From: Streptomyces sclerotialus
GTDB lineage: Bacteria; Actinomycetota; Actinomycetes; Streptomycetales; Streptomycetaceae
Direction: 5' to 3'
DNA length: 64,000 nt
NCBI RefSeq assembly: GCF_040907265.1
Contig: NZ_JBFOHP010000002.1
Location: 1,178,001-1,242,000 of the forward strand
Made by a program: the position numbers and the translations under genes. Below are positions 51,067 through 59,428 of this stretch, one piece after another; within the stretch, counting starts at the first letter, position 1, and each line of letters opens with the position of its first letter. The notes beneath the pieces are model-generated. The model saw only the letters and a program-made list of their open reading frames with translations, was not told where the DNA came from and did not search any database.

Positions 51067-52072
51067 TCTTCCGTCGGTGGCGCGCCCGCGGGTTCCGGAG
51101 CCCGGCGGCCGGGCCGGCCTCACGGGGGCTGCCCGGCGTCAGGTGGTGCGCCATGACGTCGAGTGCGTGGGCCGTCGGTTCCTCGGTGCCGGGCCGGGAC
51201 AGGAAGCCGTGCAGGGTGCCCCGTACGAGCACCTGGCTGACGTCGGCACCGGCTGTGGCCAGGGCGGCCGTGAAGGCCTCGCCGGACGGCCGGAGATCGT
51301 CGTACTCCGCGTTCAGGACGGTGGTGGGAGGGAATCCGCCGAGGTCCGCCAGTGCGGGCGCCGCGTATCCGTCGGCGGTGCCGGGCGGGCCGCCGAGGTA
51401 GTTCTCGAAGACGGGCCCGTACCTGTCGAGCAGCCGCACGGCCCGTGGCAGGCCGGCCATCAGCCCGGTGAGGTCCGGGGAGGGGGCCGGCAGGACAGCG
51501 TGCACGGCCGGATAGGCGAGGACCACGTGGGCGGGGAGCCACGCCTCCTCGTCCCGCAGCCGGAGGACGGCGCCGGCGGCGAGGTTCGCCCCGGCGCTGG
51601 CCCCGCCGACGGAGAGCGGCCCGGCGCCCGTCCCGGCCTCGTACCGGTGGTCCCGGACCCAGGCGAGCGCGTCCACGACGTCGTCCAGAGGGACCGGGAA
51701 GGTGACGCCGTCGACGGCCTTGCGGTAGTCGACGCTGACCACGGTCGCGCCGGTCCGTGACACGACCTCGCGGGCCGTCCAGTCGGCCTCGGCCATGTCG
51801 AGGTCGCCGAACATCCAGCCGCCGCCGTGCACCCAGACGAAACACCGGCCGGTGGCCGGCGCGGGTCCGAGGGGGGAATAGACCCGTGCCGGGACATTTC
51901 CGTGCCGCCCGGGAATCGCGAGGGGCGACACGGCCGCCGGCGGTGGTTCGCCGCGCTCGTCGAGGAATGCGGAAAGCCGCGCTTCCTGCTCCCGCGTCAA
52001 CGGGCCGTCGGACCGGCCGGGCAAATCCTCCAGCAGGTACAGCTTCGAGGCGAGCGCTGCGTGAAGCGGCAT
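51050..52072 (-). CDS. alpha/beta-hydrolase (HSL/acetyl-esterase type)
   Basis: A 340-residue esterase. Oxyanion-hole motif HGGGW and the nucleophile elbow GASAGAN mark the hormone-sensitive-lipase family; a late Asp in EYDDLR and His in LHGF complete the triad. ATG 52072 (with GTG one codon upstream) has AAAGG. The C-terminus is Arg-rich and extends past the usual end, overlapping the convergent regulator gene by 17 nt, which suggests the real stop was lost and a later one used. Substrate unknown: short acyl esters are typical. Confidence 0.88.
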   Translation of the reverse strand: MPLHAALASKLYLLEDLPGRSDGPLTREQEARLSAFLDERGEPPPAAVSPLAIPGRHGNVPARVYSPLGPAPATGRCFVWVHGGGWMFGDLDMAEADWTAREVVSRTGATVVSVDYRKAVDGVTFPVPLDDVVDALAWVRDHRYEAGTGAGPLSVGGASAGANLAAGAVLRLRDEEAWLPAHVVLAYPAVHAVLPAPSPDLTGLMAGLPRAVRLLDRYGPVFENYLGGPPGTADGYAAPALADLGGFPPTTVLNAEYDDLRPSGEAFTAALATAGADVSQVLVRGTLHGFLSRPGTEEPTAHALDVMAHHLTPGSPREAGPAAGLRNPRARHRRKIIPAP

Positions 52073-52209
52073 CACGGGCCTTTCTCATGACAGGTCCAGG
52101 AAATGCGGTTCCCCCCGCCCTCACGTGTTACCGAAAGTAAGCATACGGTGACCTGTCCGCCGCCGCGCCGTGAGCTGCCCCGGCCGCGCCGGGAGGGCAA
52201 AATGGCCTG

Positions 52210-53352
52210 GTGAGGGACTTCGCGATGTGGTCACGTACGCGTCGGTGGATCCCCGCCGTGGTGATCGTTCTCGCCGCGGTGGTGGAGCTGCTGACGCCGC
52301 CTCCCGTGTCGTCCGCCCCCCTGCTGACCGTGGCACCGGTGACGGCGGTGACGCTGCTCCGGCCGTCCGGCATCCTGGGCACCGGCCTCGCGGCGATGGC
52401 CGTGCACGCGGTACTCGCCTATGAGGACGGCACCTTCGGCTGGCAGCGGGGCGTCGCCAACCAGGTGACCCTCGCGGCCGTCACCGCACTGGCCATCGGA
52501 CTGAACCGTTCCCTGCACTCCCAGCACGTCAGCGCCAGCCGCGCGCGGTACGCCGCGGAGGTCGCCCAGCGGGCCGTGCTGCCCAGGCCGCCGAGCCGGC
52601 TGGGTGACCTGCGGATCGCCGCCCGCTACGTCCCGGCCGAGGACATGGCGCTGATCGGCGGCGATCTGTTCGTGGTACAGGACACCCCGTTCGGCGTCCG
52701 CGCCATGGTCGGCGACGTACGCGGCAAGGGACTGTCCGCCGTCACCGCGGTCAGCATCGACATCGGGGCCTTCCGCTACGCCGCCGACCACTCACCCGAC
52801 CTCCCCGCCGTGGTGCAGTGCATGGAGGAGGCCCTGCTGCGGGAGGGACAGCGCCGGGAGGGCCTGGACCGGACGGAGGGGTTCACCACCGCCCTGATCG
52901 TCCAGTTCAGCAAGCACCTGGACCGCGTACACCTGGTCAACCGCGGCCACCCCGCCCCCCTGCTGCTGTACGCCAACGGGCAGGCGCGCGCCCTGGAGCC
53001 CACGGAGGAAGCACCACCGCTGGGCATCACCGCGCTGGGGACCTGGAAGTCTCCGGTGGAGTCGTACGACTTCCCGCCCGGGGCGATGCTGCTGTGCTTC
53101 ACCGACGGCGTCACCGAGGCACGCGACGCGGCCGGCACCTTCTACGACCCGGCGGACCGCGTCCCCGGCATGCTCCAGTCCTACCTGCGCCAGACGGGCC
53201 ACCCCGCCGAGCCGTCGGCCGTCCTGGACTTCCTGGCCCGGGACGTCAGCCGGCACAGCGGCGGCGCCGTCCAGGACGACCAGGCCCTCCTGGCCCTGCA
53301 CCGGCCGCTCCCCCGGACGGACCTCCTCGCGAAGGAGACCGCCGAGGAGTAG
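52210..53352 (+). CDS. membrane-anchored SpoIIE/PP2C-type phosphatase
   Basis: A 380-residue protein with two or three N-terminal helices (about 13-30, 40-60, 80-98) and a SpoIIE domain (about 125-365). Metal-binding motifs GGDLFVV, GDVRGKGLSAV and TDGVTEARDAAG, plus NRGHPAPLLL and DDQALLAL, mark Rsb/SpoIIE serine phosphatases that act on anti-sigma-factor antagonists. GTG 52210 is the start. It stands alone next to an intergenic repeat region; its target is likely an anti-sigma antagonist elsewhere. Confidence 0.9.
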   Translation: MRDFAMWSRTRRWIPAVVIVLAAVVELLTPPPVSSAPLLTVAPVTAVTLLRPSGILGTGLAAMAVHAVLAYEDGTFGWQRGVANQVTLAAVTALAIGLNRSLHSQHVSASRARYAAEVAQRAVLPRPPSRLGDLRIAARYVPAEDMALIGGDLFVVQDTPFGVRAMVGDVRGKGLSAVTAVSIDIGAFRYAADHSPDLPAVVQCMEEALLREGQRREGLDRTEGFTTALIVQFSKHLDRVHLVNRGHPAPLLLYANGQARALEPTEEAPPLGITALGTWKSPVESYDFPPGAMLLCFTDGVTEARDAAGTFYDPADRVPGMLQSYLRQTGHPAEPSAVLDFLARDVSRHSGGAVQDDQALLALHRPLPRTDLLAKETAEE

Positions 53353-53659
53353 GCTCCCGGGCGCTTCCCCCTGTCCCTCATCTCGGTGAATCCTGAGTAA
53401 GTGGCGCAATAAATTCCGCGCAATCAGGAATTCAGCTCCCCCGGAAATCCTGAGAAACGCCCCCACGCGCAATTCATCGAATCCTGAGAGGGATTACCCT
53501 TTTCCGGCTCCGGTATCCCGTAATGTTTTCCGTGCCGGAAGCTGGACGGCGTGCCGCTCAGGGACCTGCCGCTGGAATTCCTGCGGGCGCACGTGGCCTG
53601 CTGCTGCGCGGCGGCACGTACACCCGGCCGGCGGCGCCGCCGGAGTCGGCCGGGCCCGC
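53353..53659. other. AT-richer convergent gap with ATCCTGAG repeats
   Basis: About 307 bp between convergent phosphatase and LacI genes. The word AATCCTGAG occurs at 53389-53397, 53446-53454 and 53480-53488, and CGCGCAAT occurs twice. GC content is visibly lower than around it. No gene is evident; it may hold decayed repeats or terminators. Confidence 0.55.
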
Positions 53660-54676
53660 TCAGCGGGCGCCTGCGCGCCCCACCGTGCTCTCCCGCTCGA
53701 TCAGCCGGTAGTCCGCCCAGATACGCCGGGGCTCCGGTGCCTCGCCGTTCAGCCGCGCCAGGACCGACTCCACCGCCAGGCGGGCGATGGCTTCCTTGTC
53801 CGGGGAGACGGAGGTGAGGGTGACGGTGCCGAACCGGCCCTCCACGACGTCGTCGAAGCCGGCCACGGCGACGTCCTCGGGCACCCGCAGGCCGTGCTCG
53901 GACAGGGCGCGCATCGCGCCGATCGCCACGGGGTCGTTGTACGCGAACACGGCGTCGGGCCGCCGCCCGGTCGCCAGGATGCGGTGCATGGCCGCCGCGC
54001 CGTCCGCGTGGCCCCAGCCGTCGGTGGTGGCGACCAGGCCGTCGTCGCAGGGCAGCCCGGCCGCGGACAGCTCCTCGCGCCAGCCCCGTACGCGGAGTTC
54101 GGCCGGGCGGCTGTTGCCGCGGCGGGCGCCGATGAAGGCCACCTCGCGCCGCCCCCGTCCCGTCAGGTGGCGGACGGCCAGCCGGGCCGCCGCGACGTTG
54201 TCGACGGCGATGTGGTCGTACGGCAGGTCGTAGTGGCGCTCGCCGAGGAGGACGAGCGGGACGTTCTCCGTCCGGTCGAGGAGGTCCTCCGCCTCCAGTT
54301 CGATCGGGCTGAGGATGAGGCCGTCGATCACCCGGGCCCGGAATCCCTGGCTGACCAGGACCTCCTGTGCGCGCCGGCCGCCGGTGTGGTCCAGGAGCAC
54401 GATGTAGTCGTGCTCGGCTGCGGCGTCGATGACGGCGGCGGCAAGCTCGGCGAAGTAGGGGTTGCCCAGTTCGGGCAGGGCGAGGGCGATGATGCCCGTA
54501 CGCCCCTTGCGCAGATGGCGCGCGGCCAGGTTGGGCCGGTACCCCAGCTCGTCGATGGCCCGCTGGACGCGGTCGCGCATCTCGGGAGTGACGTGCCGGT
54601 AGTTGTTCACCACGTTGGAGACGGTCTTGATCGACACGCCCGCACGCGCGGCGACGTCCTTGAGGCTGACCCGCAC
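53660..54676 (-). CDS. LacI-family regulator
   Basis: A 338-residue sugar-responsive repressor. The HTH VSLKDVAARAGVSIKTVSNVVNN begins at residue 3; YRPNLAARHLRKGRTGIIAL is the hinge, and the periplasmic-binding-like core follows (LPELGNPYFAELAAAVIDAA, IDGLILSP, AVDNVAAARLAVRHL, PDAVFAYNDPVAIGAMRAL). GTG 54676 has GGAAGGACAGTC. It lies downstream of the GH2 gene on the same strand, behind a hairpin, and a CAACGTTG site upstream of the GH2 gene is a plausible target, so it probably controls that gene. Confidence 0.92.
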   Translation of the reverse strand: MRVSLKDVAARAGVSIKTVSNVVNNYRHVTPEMRDRVQRAIDELGYRPNLAARHLRKGRTGIIALALPELGNPYFAELAAAVIDAAAEHDYIVLLDHTGGRRAQEVLVSQGFRARVIDGLILSPIELEAEDLLDRTENVPLVLLGERHYDLPYDHIAVDNVAAARLAVRHLTGRGRREVAFIGARRGNSRPAELRVRGWREELSAAGLPCDDGLVATTDGWGHADGAAAMHRILATGRRPDAVFAYNDPVAIGAMRALSEHGLRVPEDVAVAGFDDVVEGRFGTVTLTSVSPDKEAIARLAVESVLARLNGEAPEPRRIWADYRLIERESTVGRAGAR

Positions 54677-54714
54677 GACTGTCCTTCCGGCGAGAAGTGG
54701 CAAGAGGCGGCCCG

Positions 54715-54761
54715 GCTCCGGCCCGCCCTCCGATTCTGCTGTACGGAGGACGGGCCGGAGC
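54715..54761 (-). terminator. terminator of GH2 gene
   Basis: Perfect 11-bp arms GCTCCGGCCCG and CGGGCCGGAGC with a nested CTCCG/CGGAG stem, about 55 nt after the GH2 stop. Confidence 0.7.
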
Positions 54762-54772
54762 ACGCGGGGCCA

Positions 54773-54812
54773 CAGCGGCTCAGCGGCTCAGCGGTTCAGC
54801 GGTTCAGCGGGC
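54773..54812. repeat. 8-bp tandem repeat, five copies
   Basis: CAGCGGCT, CAGCGGCT, CAGCGGTT, CAGCGGTT and CAGCGGGC follow each other between the GH2 stop and its hairpin. Confidence 0.85.
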
Positions 54813-54815
54813 GGG

Positions 54816-57425
54816 TCAGGATGCGGAGCAGCCGGCCGGCACGGCCTGTGAGGCGTCGTGGATCAGCGCCTCGTGGGCCGCCTTCAGCCGCTGCACGTCG
54901 GGCTTGACCACCTTGCGGTCGTACGTCAGCAGGCCGTTCAGCTCGCCCTCGACGTCCGAGATCTGGGTGTAGACGGCGCCGTTGCCGCCCTTGCAGGCCA
55001 GCGTGCGCACCTCGTCGAGCTTGGTCAGGTAGTCGTCGGTGTAGGTCGTGGGGTCGACGTCGACGTAGGACTGCTGGACCGACCAGGCGTGGCCCGGCAC
55101 GGCGAGTCCGAGACCGCCGTACTCGCCGGCGACCAGGGCACGTTCGCCGTCGGGGCGCGGCGGCAGGGCCGGGCTCGGGTAGCCGTGCTCGTCCATGATG
55201 TCGCCGGCGTTGCCGTCGGCACCGAGGTTGAGGCCCGACTGGTTGTTCACCAGCCGGGTCGGGTCCCAGGCCTTGGCCTGTTCGGCGACGCGGCCGATGT
55301 CGTACTGGCCCCAGCCTTCGTTGAAGGTGACCCACATGACGACCGACGGGCTGCTGATGTGCTCGTCGATCATCTCCTTCATCTCCCGCTCGTACTGGGC
55401 CCTGGACTCCGCGTCCGGGTTCACGCCCGCGGTCATGGCGGGCATGTCCTGCCAGACCATCAGGCCCAGCTTGTCGGCCCAGTAGAACCAGCGGTCGGGT
55501 TCGACCTTGATGTGCTTGCGCACCGAGTTGAAGCCCATCGCCTTGTGCATCTTCAGGTCGTACGCGAGGGCCTCGTCGGTCGGCGCCGTGTGCAGGCCGT
55601 CGGGCCAGAAGCCCTGGTCGAGCGTGGCCATCAGGAAGGTGGGCGTGCCGTTGAGCACGGTGCGCGGGGTGCCGTCGACCTTCTCGACGGCGATGGAGCG
55701 CATGCCGAAGTAGCTGCCGACGCGGTCAATGCCGACCTTGACCTTCAGGTCGTAGAGGAACGGGTCGTCCGGCGACCACAGGCGCGGCTTGGCGATCTTG
55801 AGCTTCAGCGGTGTCCCGGTACGGCCGGTGGCCTCGGCGACCTTCTTCTTGCCGGCGTACGCGGTGGCCATGACCCGTACCCCGTCGCGTACGCCCTTGG
55901 GCTCGACGGTGACCTGCCCGTTCTTCACGTCCGGGACGATCTTGAGGGAGTCCGCGTGGTCGGCGGCGACCGGCTCCATCCACACCGTCTGCCAGATGCC
56001 GGAGGACGGGGTGTACCAGATGCCGCTGGGGTCCAGCCGCTGCTTGCCGACCGGCGGGTTCTCGCCGTCCGCCGCGTCGGTCGGGTCGTGGACGCCGACG
56101 ATCAGTTCCTGCGTACGGCCGGGCTTCAGCGCGTCGGTGATGTCGGCGCTGAACTTGTCGTAACCGCCCTTGTGCGCGGCGACCTTCTTGCCGTTGACGT
56201 ACACCTCCGACTGCCAGTCGACGGCGCCGAAGTTCAGCCGCAGCCGCTTGCCGTCGCCGACCTGCCAGTTCCTGGGGACGGTGAAGGTACGCCGGTACCA
56301 CATGCGGTCCTCGTGGCGCTCGATGCCGGAGAGCTGGGACTCCACCGGGTAGGGCACGAGGATCTTCTCGTCGAGCCGCTTGCCGACCGGGGGCTGCTCG
56401 CCGGCCTCGGCGGCCTGGAACTGCCAGCTGCCGTTGAGGTTCTGCCACGTGTCGCGGGTGAGCTGGGGGCGCGGGTACTCGGGGAGGGCGTTGTCCGGGC
56501 CCACCTCGTCGGCCCACTCGGTGCGCAGCTCGTACTCGGAGTGGTTCGGGCCGCTCGACCAGAACGCGCCGACGGCCTCGCCGTCCGTGCCCTTCAGGCC
56601 GCCCTTGCCGTCGTAGTGGACGTCGGCGAGGCCACGCGCGCCGCCGCCCTTCTTGCCGACGACCGGCTCCTCGAGCCCGACCAGCAGCGCCGTCGGGTCC
56701 GCCGGGTCGGGCGTGACCGTGCCCAGCGGCCACTTCGCGCCGCCGATGACCGCCCGCAGGTGCTCGGCGAGGCCGGCCGGCGGAGCGGTGAGGGCCTGGG
56801 CGAAGTCGAGGCGGAGCGTCCGGCCGTCCTTGAGGACACTGGAAGCCAGCGCGCCGTTGTACTCGTAGCCGTCCGGCAGCCGGAACGCCGAGGAGGGGAT
56901 CGCCTCCTTGGCCTGACCGGGCTCGGTCCAGCGCAGGTGGAGGTTGGACCCGCCGTAGTGCTCGAAGTACTCGACCTTGATGTCGTAGGCCTTGCCTGCG
57001 GTCACCTCGACCGGCTGGGAGGTCTGTTCCTTGTCCCAGTCGTCGGTCCAGTGGTCGATGGCGAGCTTCCCGTCCACCCACAGCCGGAAGCCGTTGTCAC
57101 CGGTGACCGAGAAGGTGGTGGGGCCCGACCGCTCCGGGACGACCTTGCCGGTCCAGCGGACGCTGACGTCGTCGGACTGTCCGGTGGCGGACCGGAGCCG
57201 GGGCTCCAGGTCGTCGAAGTCGAGCTGCGGGTCGAAGCCGGTGGCCTTGAGCTCGTGGAAGTCGAAGGCTCCGGGCGCCGACTGGGTGAAGTACTCGCCC
57301 TTGAGGCCATGGGGTTCGGCCTGCTCGCCGGCGGCCGAGGCGGACGGGGCCAAGGTGAGGCCGGTGACGCCGAGTGCCGCGGTGAGCAGTAACGCCAGCT
57401 GTCTTCCCAGGCGTCTGGTGCGCAT
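54816..57425 (-). CDS. secreted PA14 plus GH2 glycosidase (TTA codon)
   Basis: An 869-residue exported enzyme. Residues 1-31 are a Sec signal; a PA14 carbohydrate-binding domain occupies about 40-185 (GLKGEYF, VSVRWTGKV, GDNGFRLWVDG, LRWTEPG), followed by GH2 sugar-binding, immunoglobulin-like and TIM-barrel domains. The general acid is E in FNEGWGQYD and the nucleophile E in AGEYGG. This is the beta-galactosidase/beta-glucuronidase-like family; its specificity is open. Codon 12, in the signal, is TTA (57390-57392), suggesting bldA-controlled secretion. The LacI regulator downstream probably represses it. Confidence 0.9.
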   Translation of the reverse strand: MRTRRLGRQLALLLTAALGVTGLTLAPSASAAGEQAEPHGLKGEYFTQSAPGAFDFHELKATGFDPQLDFDDLEPRLRSATGQSDDVSVRWTGKVVPERSGPTTFSVTGDNGFRLWVDGKLAIDHWTDDWDKEQTSQPVEVTAGKAYDIKVEYFEHYGGSNLHLRWTEPGQAKEAIPSSAFRLPDGYEYNGALASSVLKDGRTLRLDFAQALTAPPAGLAEHLRAVIGGAKWPLGTVTPDPADPTALLVGLEEPVVGKKGGGARGLADVHYDGKGGLKGTDGEAVGAFWSSGPNHSEYELRTEWADEVGPDNALPEYPRPQLTRDTWQNLNGSWQFQAAEAGEQPPVGKRLDEKILVPYPVESQLSGIERHEDRMWYRRTFTVPRNWQVGDGKRLRLNFGAVDWQSEVYVNGKKVAAHKGGYDKFSADITDALKPGRTQELIVGVHDPTDAADGENPPVGKQRLDPSGIWYTPSSGIWQTVWMEPVAADHADSLKIVPDVKNGQVTVEPKGVRDGVRVMATAYAGKKKVAEATGRTGTPLKLKIAKPRLWSPDDPFLYDLKVKVGIDRVGSYFGMRSIAVEKVDGTPRTVLNGTPTFLMATLDQGFWPDGLHTAPTDEALAYDLKMHKAMGFNSVRKHIKVEPDRWFYWADKLGLMVWQDMPAMTAGVNPDAESRAQYEREMKEMIDEHISSPSVVMWVTFNEGWGQYDIGRVAEQAKAWDPTRLVNNQSGLNLGADGNAGDIMDEHGYPSPALPPRPDGERALVAGEYGGLGLAVPGHAWSVQQSYVDVDPTTYTDDYLTKLDEVRTLACKGGNGAVYTQISDVEGELNGLLTYDRKVVKPDVQRLKAAHEALIHDASQAVPAGCSAS

Positions 57426-57473
57426 GGTTGCTCCTCTGCCGAGAACGGGGGAAGCTCATGACTGAGCCGTGTA

Positions 57474-57481
57474 CAACGTTG
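57474..57481. promoter_or_regulatory. LacI-type operator core upstream of GH2
   Basis: CAACGTTG, a perfect 8-bp palindrome with a central CG as in LacI-family sites, lies 49 nt upstream of the GH2 start. Confidence 0.5.
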
Positions 57482-57590
57482 GAAGAAACGGCCGTGGGCA
57501 TGACAGCACAGTCCTCCGAGAGGTGTCCAGGGTCACACCGCCGCAACACTGCGCACGTGCAAGCCTGCTGAGGTACGTACGGCCGCCACC

Positions 57591-57629
57591 CCCGCGTCAG
57601 CGGGAGCGACGGCCGCACGGTGACGCGGG
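57591..57629 (-). terminator. hairpin after small leftward gene
   Basis: CCCGCGTCA and TGACGCGGG are perfect 9-bp arms around a GC-rich loop, just downstream of the leftward gene at 57640. Confidence 0.6.
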
Positions 57630-57639
57630 CGTCCCGTGG

Positions 57640-58023
57640 TCAGGAGTAGCTGAAGTCACCCACCGTCCAGGCGCCCACGTCCTGGATGGCGACGCGGTAC
57701 ATTCCGCCCGTCTCGGGGATGCCGACGCTGCCCTGCAGGATCCGCGCGAGGTGGAAGTGCAGGTGAGTGGGGGCTCCGTCGTCGTCCGGCGAGTGCCCGT
57801 TTCGGCGTCCGTTCCGGCTGTCCGAACTGAAGAGGGCGGAGAACTGTCCCAGCCGCTCCGACTCCTCCAGCACCTCGGCCACACGCTGTCGCCACACCTT
57901 TTCGGGGGCCAGCCGTCCGGTGATGACGGCGCCTCGGACGACCACGGTGAGGGACATCTGATTGCTCTGCTCCGACTCCACCCTTGCGGCGATGTCGACG
58001 AGCAGCTCATCGGGGATCGACAT
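57640..58023 (-). CDS. hypothetical soluble protein, possibly GvpU-like
   Basis: A 127-residue soluble protein. LLVDIAARVESEQSNQMSL, then VVVRGAVITGRLAPEKVWRQR and THLHFHLARILQGS, show alternating strands and helices; VRGAVITGRL is reminiscent of GvpU-type gas-vesicle accessory proteins, but no other gas-vesicle gene is present. I would not rely on that name. ATG 58023 follows AGGTAAGAT. It is divergent from the FUSC gene and separated from the GH2 gene by its own hairpin. Function unknown. Confidence 0.6.
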   Translation of the reverse strand: MSIPDELLVDIAARVESEQSNQMSLTVVVRGAVITGRLAPEKVWRQRVAEVLEESERLGQFSALFSSDSRNGRRNGHSPDDDGAPTHLHFHLARILQGSVGIPETGGMYRVAIQDVGAWTVGDFSYS

Positions 58024-58224
58024 GACCAAAGATCTTACCTGGACGGCCCCCGGATCCGCCTCGGCCGGCAGACCCGGACGGCATCCGGCCCAGCACACAC
58101 CCACCGCATCCTTTGCTCCGTTCACTCCGTTTGTTCAGCGGGCGATTGCGCACCCGTGAGGAGCCGCGCCCCACGGGTCCAAGGGCGGCGGTCGGTGCGA
58201 GGTACGGCAGGAGGGGTTCGGGTG

Positions 58225-59424
58225 ATGTGGGAGCGGGTCGCCGCGGGGTGGCGATGGCTGGGGTGGGAGGCGGCCGCGGTCGGACGTACGGTCCGGTACG
58301 CGGCGCGTCGTACGGGCCCCGAGCGCGACACGATGGTGCAGGCGCTGAAGATGGCCGGCGCGGCGATCGCCGCGTGGGCGCTGGCCGGCTGGTGGCTCAA
58401 GGCGCCGCTGGCGCTGATGGCGCCGTGGACGGCGCTCGCCCTGGTCGACGCGACGGTCTACCGTTCACTGCGCTCGGGGCTGCAGCAGATCTCCGTGATC
58501 GTCGTCGGTGCGGTGTGGGCGTCCCTGGCGATGGCCCTGGCCGACGGCAGCACCCTGGGCGCCATGCTCATCGCCTTGCCGGTACTGGCGCTGGTGGGCA
58601 CTTACCGGCGCTTCGGCGCGCAGGGCATCTACGGGTCGACGACGGCACTGTTCGTGATCACGTACGGTGCCTACTCGCTCAACGAGGTGGGCCACCGGCT
58701 GCTGGAGACGTGTATCGGGGCCGTCATCGGCATCACCGTGAACGCGCTCGTCTTCCCGCCCGTGCATCTGCGTAACGTCCGCGACCAGCTGCAGCGCCTG
58801 CCGCGGGACAGCGCCGACCTGCTGCGGCACATGTCCGAGGGGCTGCGCGAGGACTGGGGAACCGCCGAGGCCGAGGAGTGGCGGGACCGCGCCCGGCGCC
58901 TCCAGCCGATCCTGCGCTCGCTGGCCGACGCGCGGCAGTGGACGAACGAGAGCCTGCGCCTCAACCCCGCGTGGAATCTGCGCCGGTCGGGCCCGCACCC
59001 GCCCCCGGAGTCGGAGGACAGCCGCTGGCACGAGATCGCCGAGCATCTGGCGGTCATCGCCCGGACCCTGTCCCGGTCGGTCGACGAGGAGAACCCGCTG
59101 GCCCGTCCCGACCCCGCTTTCCTCGGCCGGTACGCGGATCTCGCCGACTGGACGGCGGAGGTGTGCGCGGCCGAAGCCGATCTGTTCGACGAGGCGGGGG
59201 ACGGGGCGACGACCCGGGACCGGCGGCAGAAGGCCATGCAGGAGGCCTGGCGCCGCTACGGCGGCATGGCCGAGTCCTTCGGCGGCCAGACCGGGCCCGC
59301 CGCCGCGGTGAGCGGCGAGCTGCTGGTCGAGACCCGGCAGATGCTGTCCGCGCTCACCGGGCAGGACGGCCCTGCCGCGCAGGAGGAGGAGCAGGGCATG
59401 CGGAAGGGGAACCGGGCGGACTGA
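58225..59424 (+). CDS. FUSC-family membrane protein
   Basis: A 399-residue protein with an N-terminal membrane block of about six helices (AAIAAWALAGWWLKAPLALMAP, SVIVVGAVWASLAMALADG, AMLIALPVLALVGTYRRFG, TALFVITYGAYSLNEVGHRLL) and a cytoplasmic helical part. This is the fusaric-acid-resistance/aromatic acid exporter (FUSC) layout in its half-length actinobacterial form. ATG 58225 has AGGAGGGG. Family members are proposed to export aromatic acids; others are of unknown function. It converges on the PAS/SpoIIE gene, separated by 4 nt from its stop. Confidence 0.85.
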   Translation: MWERVAAGWRWLGWEAAAVGRTVRYAARRTGPERDTMVQALKMAGAAIAAWALAGWWLKAPLALMAPWTALALVDATVYRSLRSGLQQISVIVVGAVWASLAMALADGSTLGAMLIALPVLALVGTYRRFGAQGIYGSTTALFVITYGAYSLNEVGHRLLETCIGAVIGITVNALVFPPVHLRNVRDQLQRLPRDSADLLRHMSEGLREDWGTAEAEEWRDRARRLQPILRSLADARQWTNESLRLNPAWNLRRSGPHPPPESEDSRWHEIAEHLAVIARTLSRSVDEENPLARPDPAFLGRYADLADWTAEVCAAEADLFDEAGDGATTRDRRQKAMQEAWRRYGGMAESFGGQTGPAAAVSGELLVETRQMLSALTGQDGPAAQEEEQGMRKGNRAD

Positions 59425-59428
59425 CGTG

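Noticed and set aside
54858..57392. A very long open frame antisense to the GH2 gene
   Set aside because: Long antisense frames are normal in GC-rich DNA because of third-position bias; its Val/Arg-rich composition and lack of motifs show it is a shadow.
57640..58023. Gas-vesicle gene assignment
   Set aside because: Only a weak GvpU-like pattern is seen and no other gvp gene is present; kept as hypothetical.
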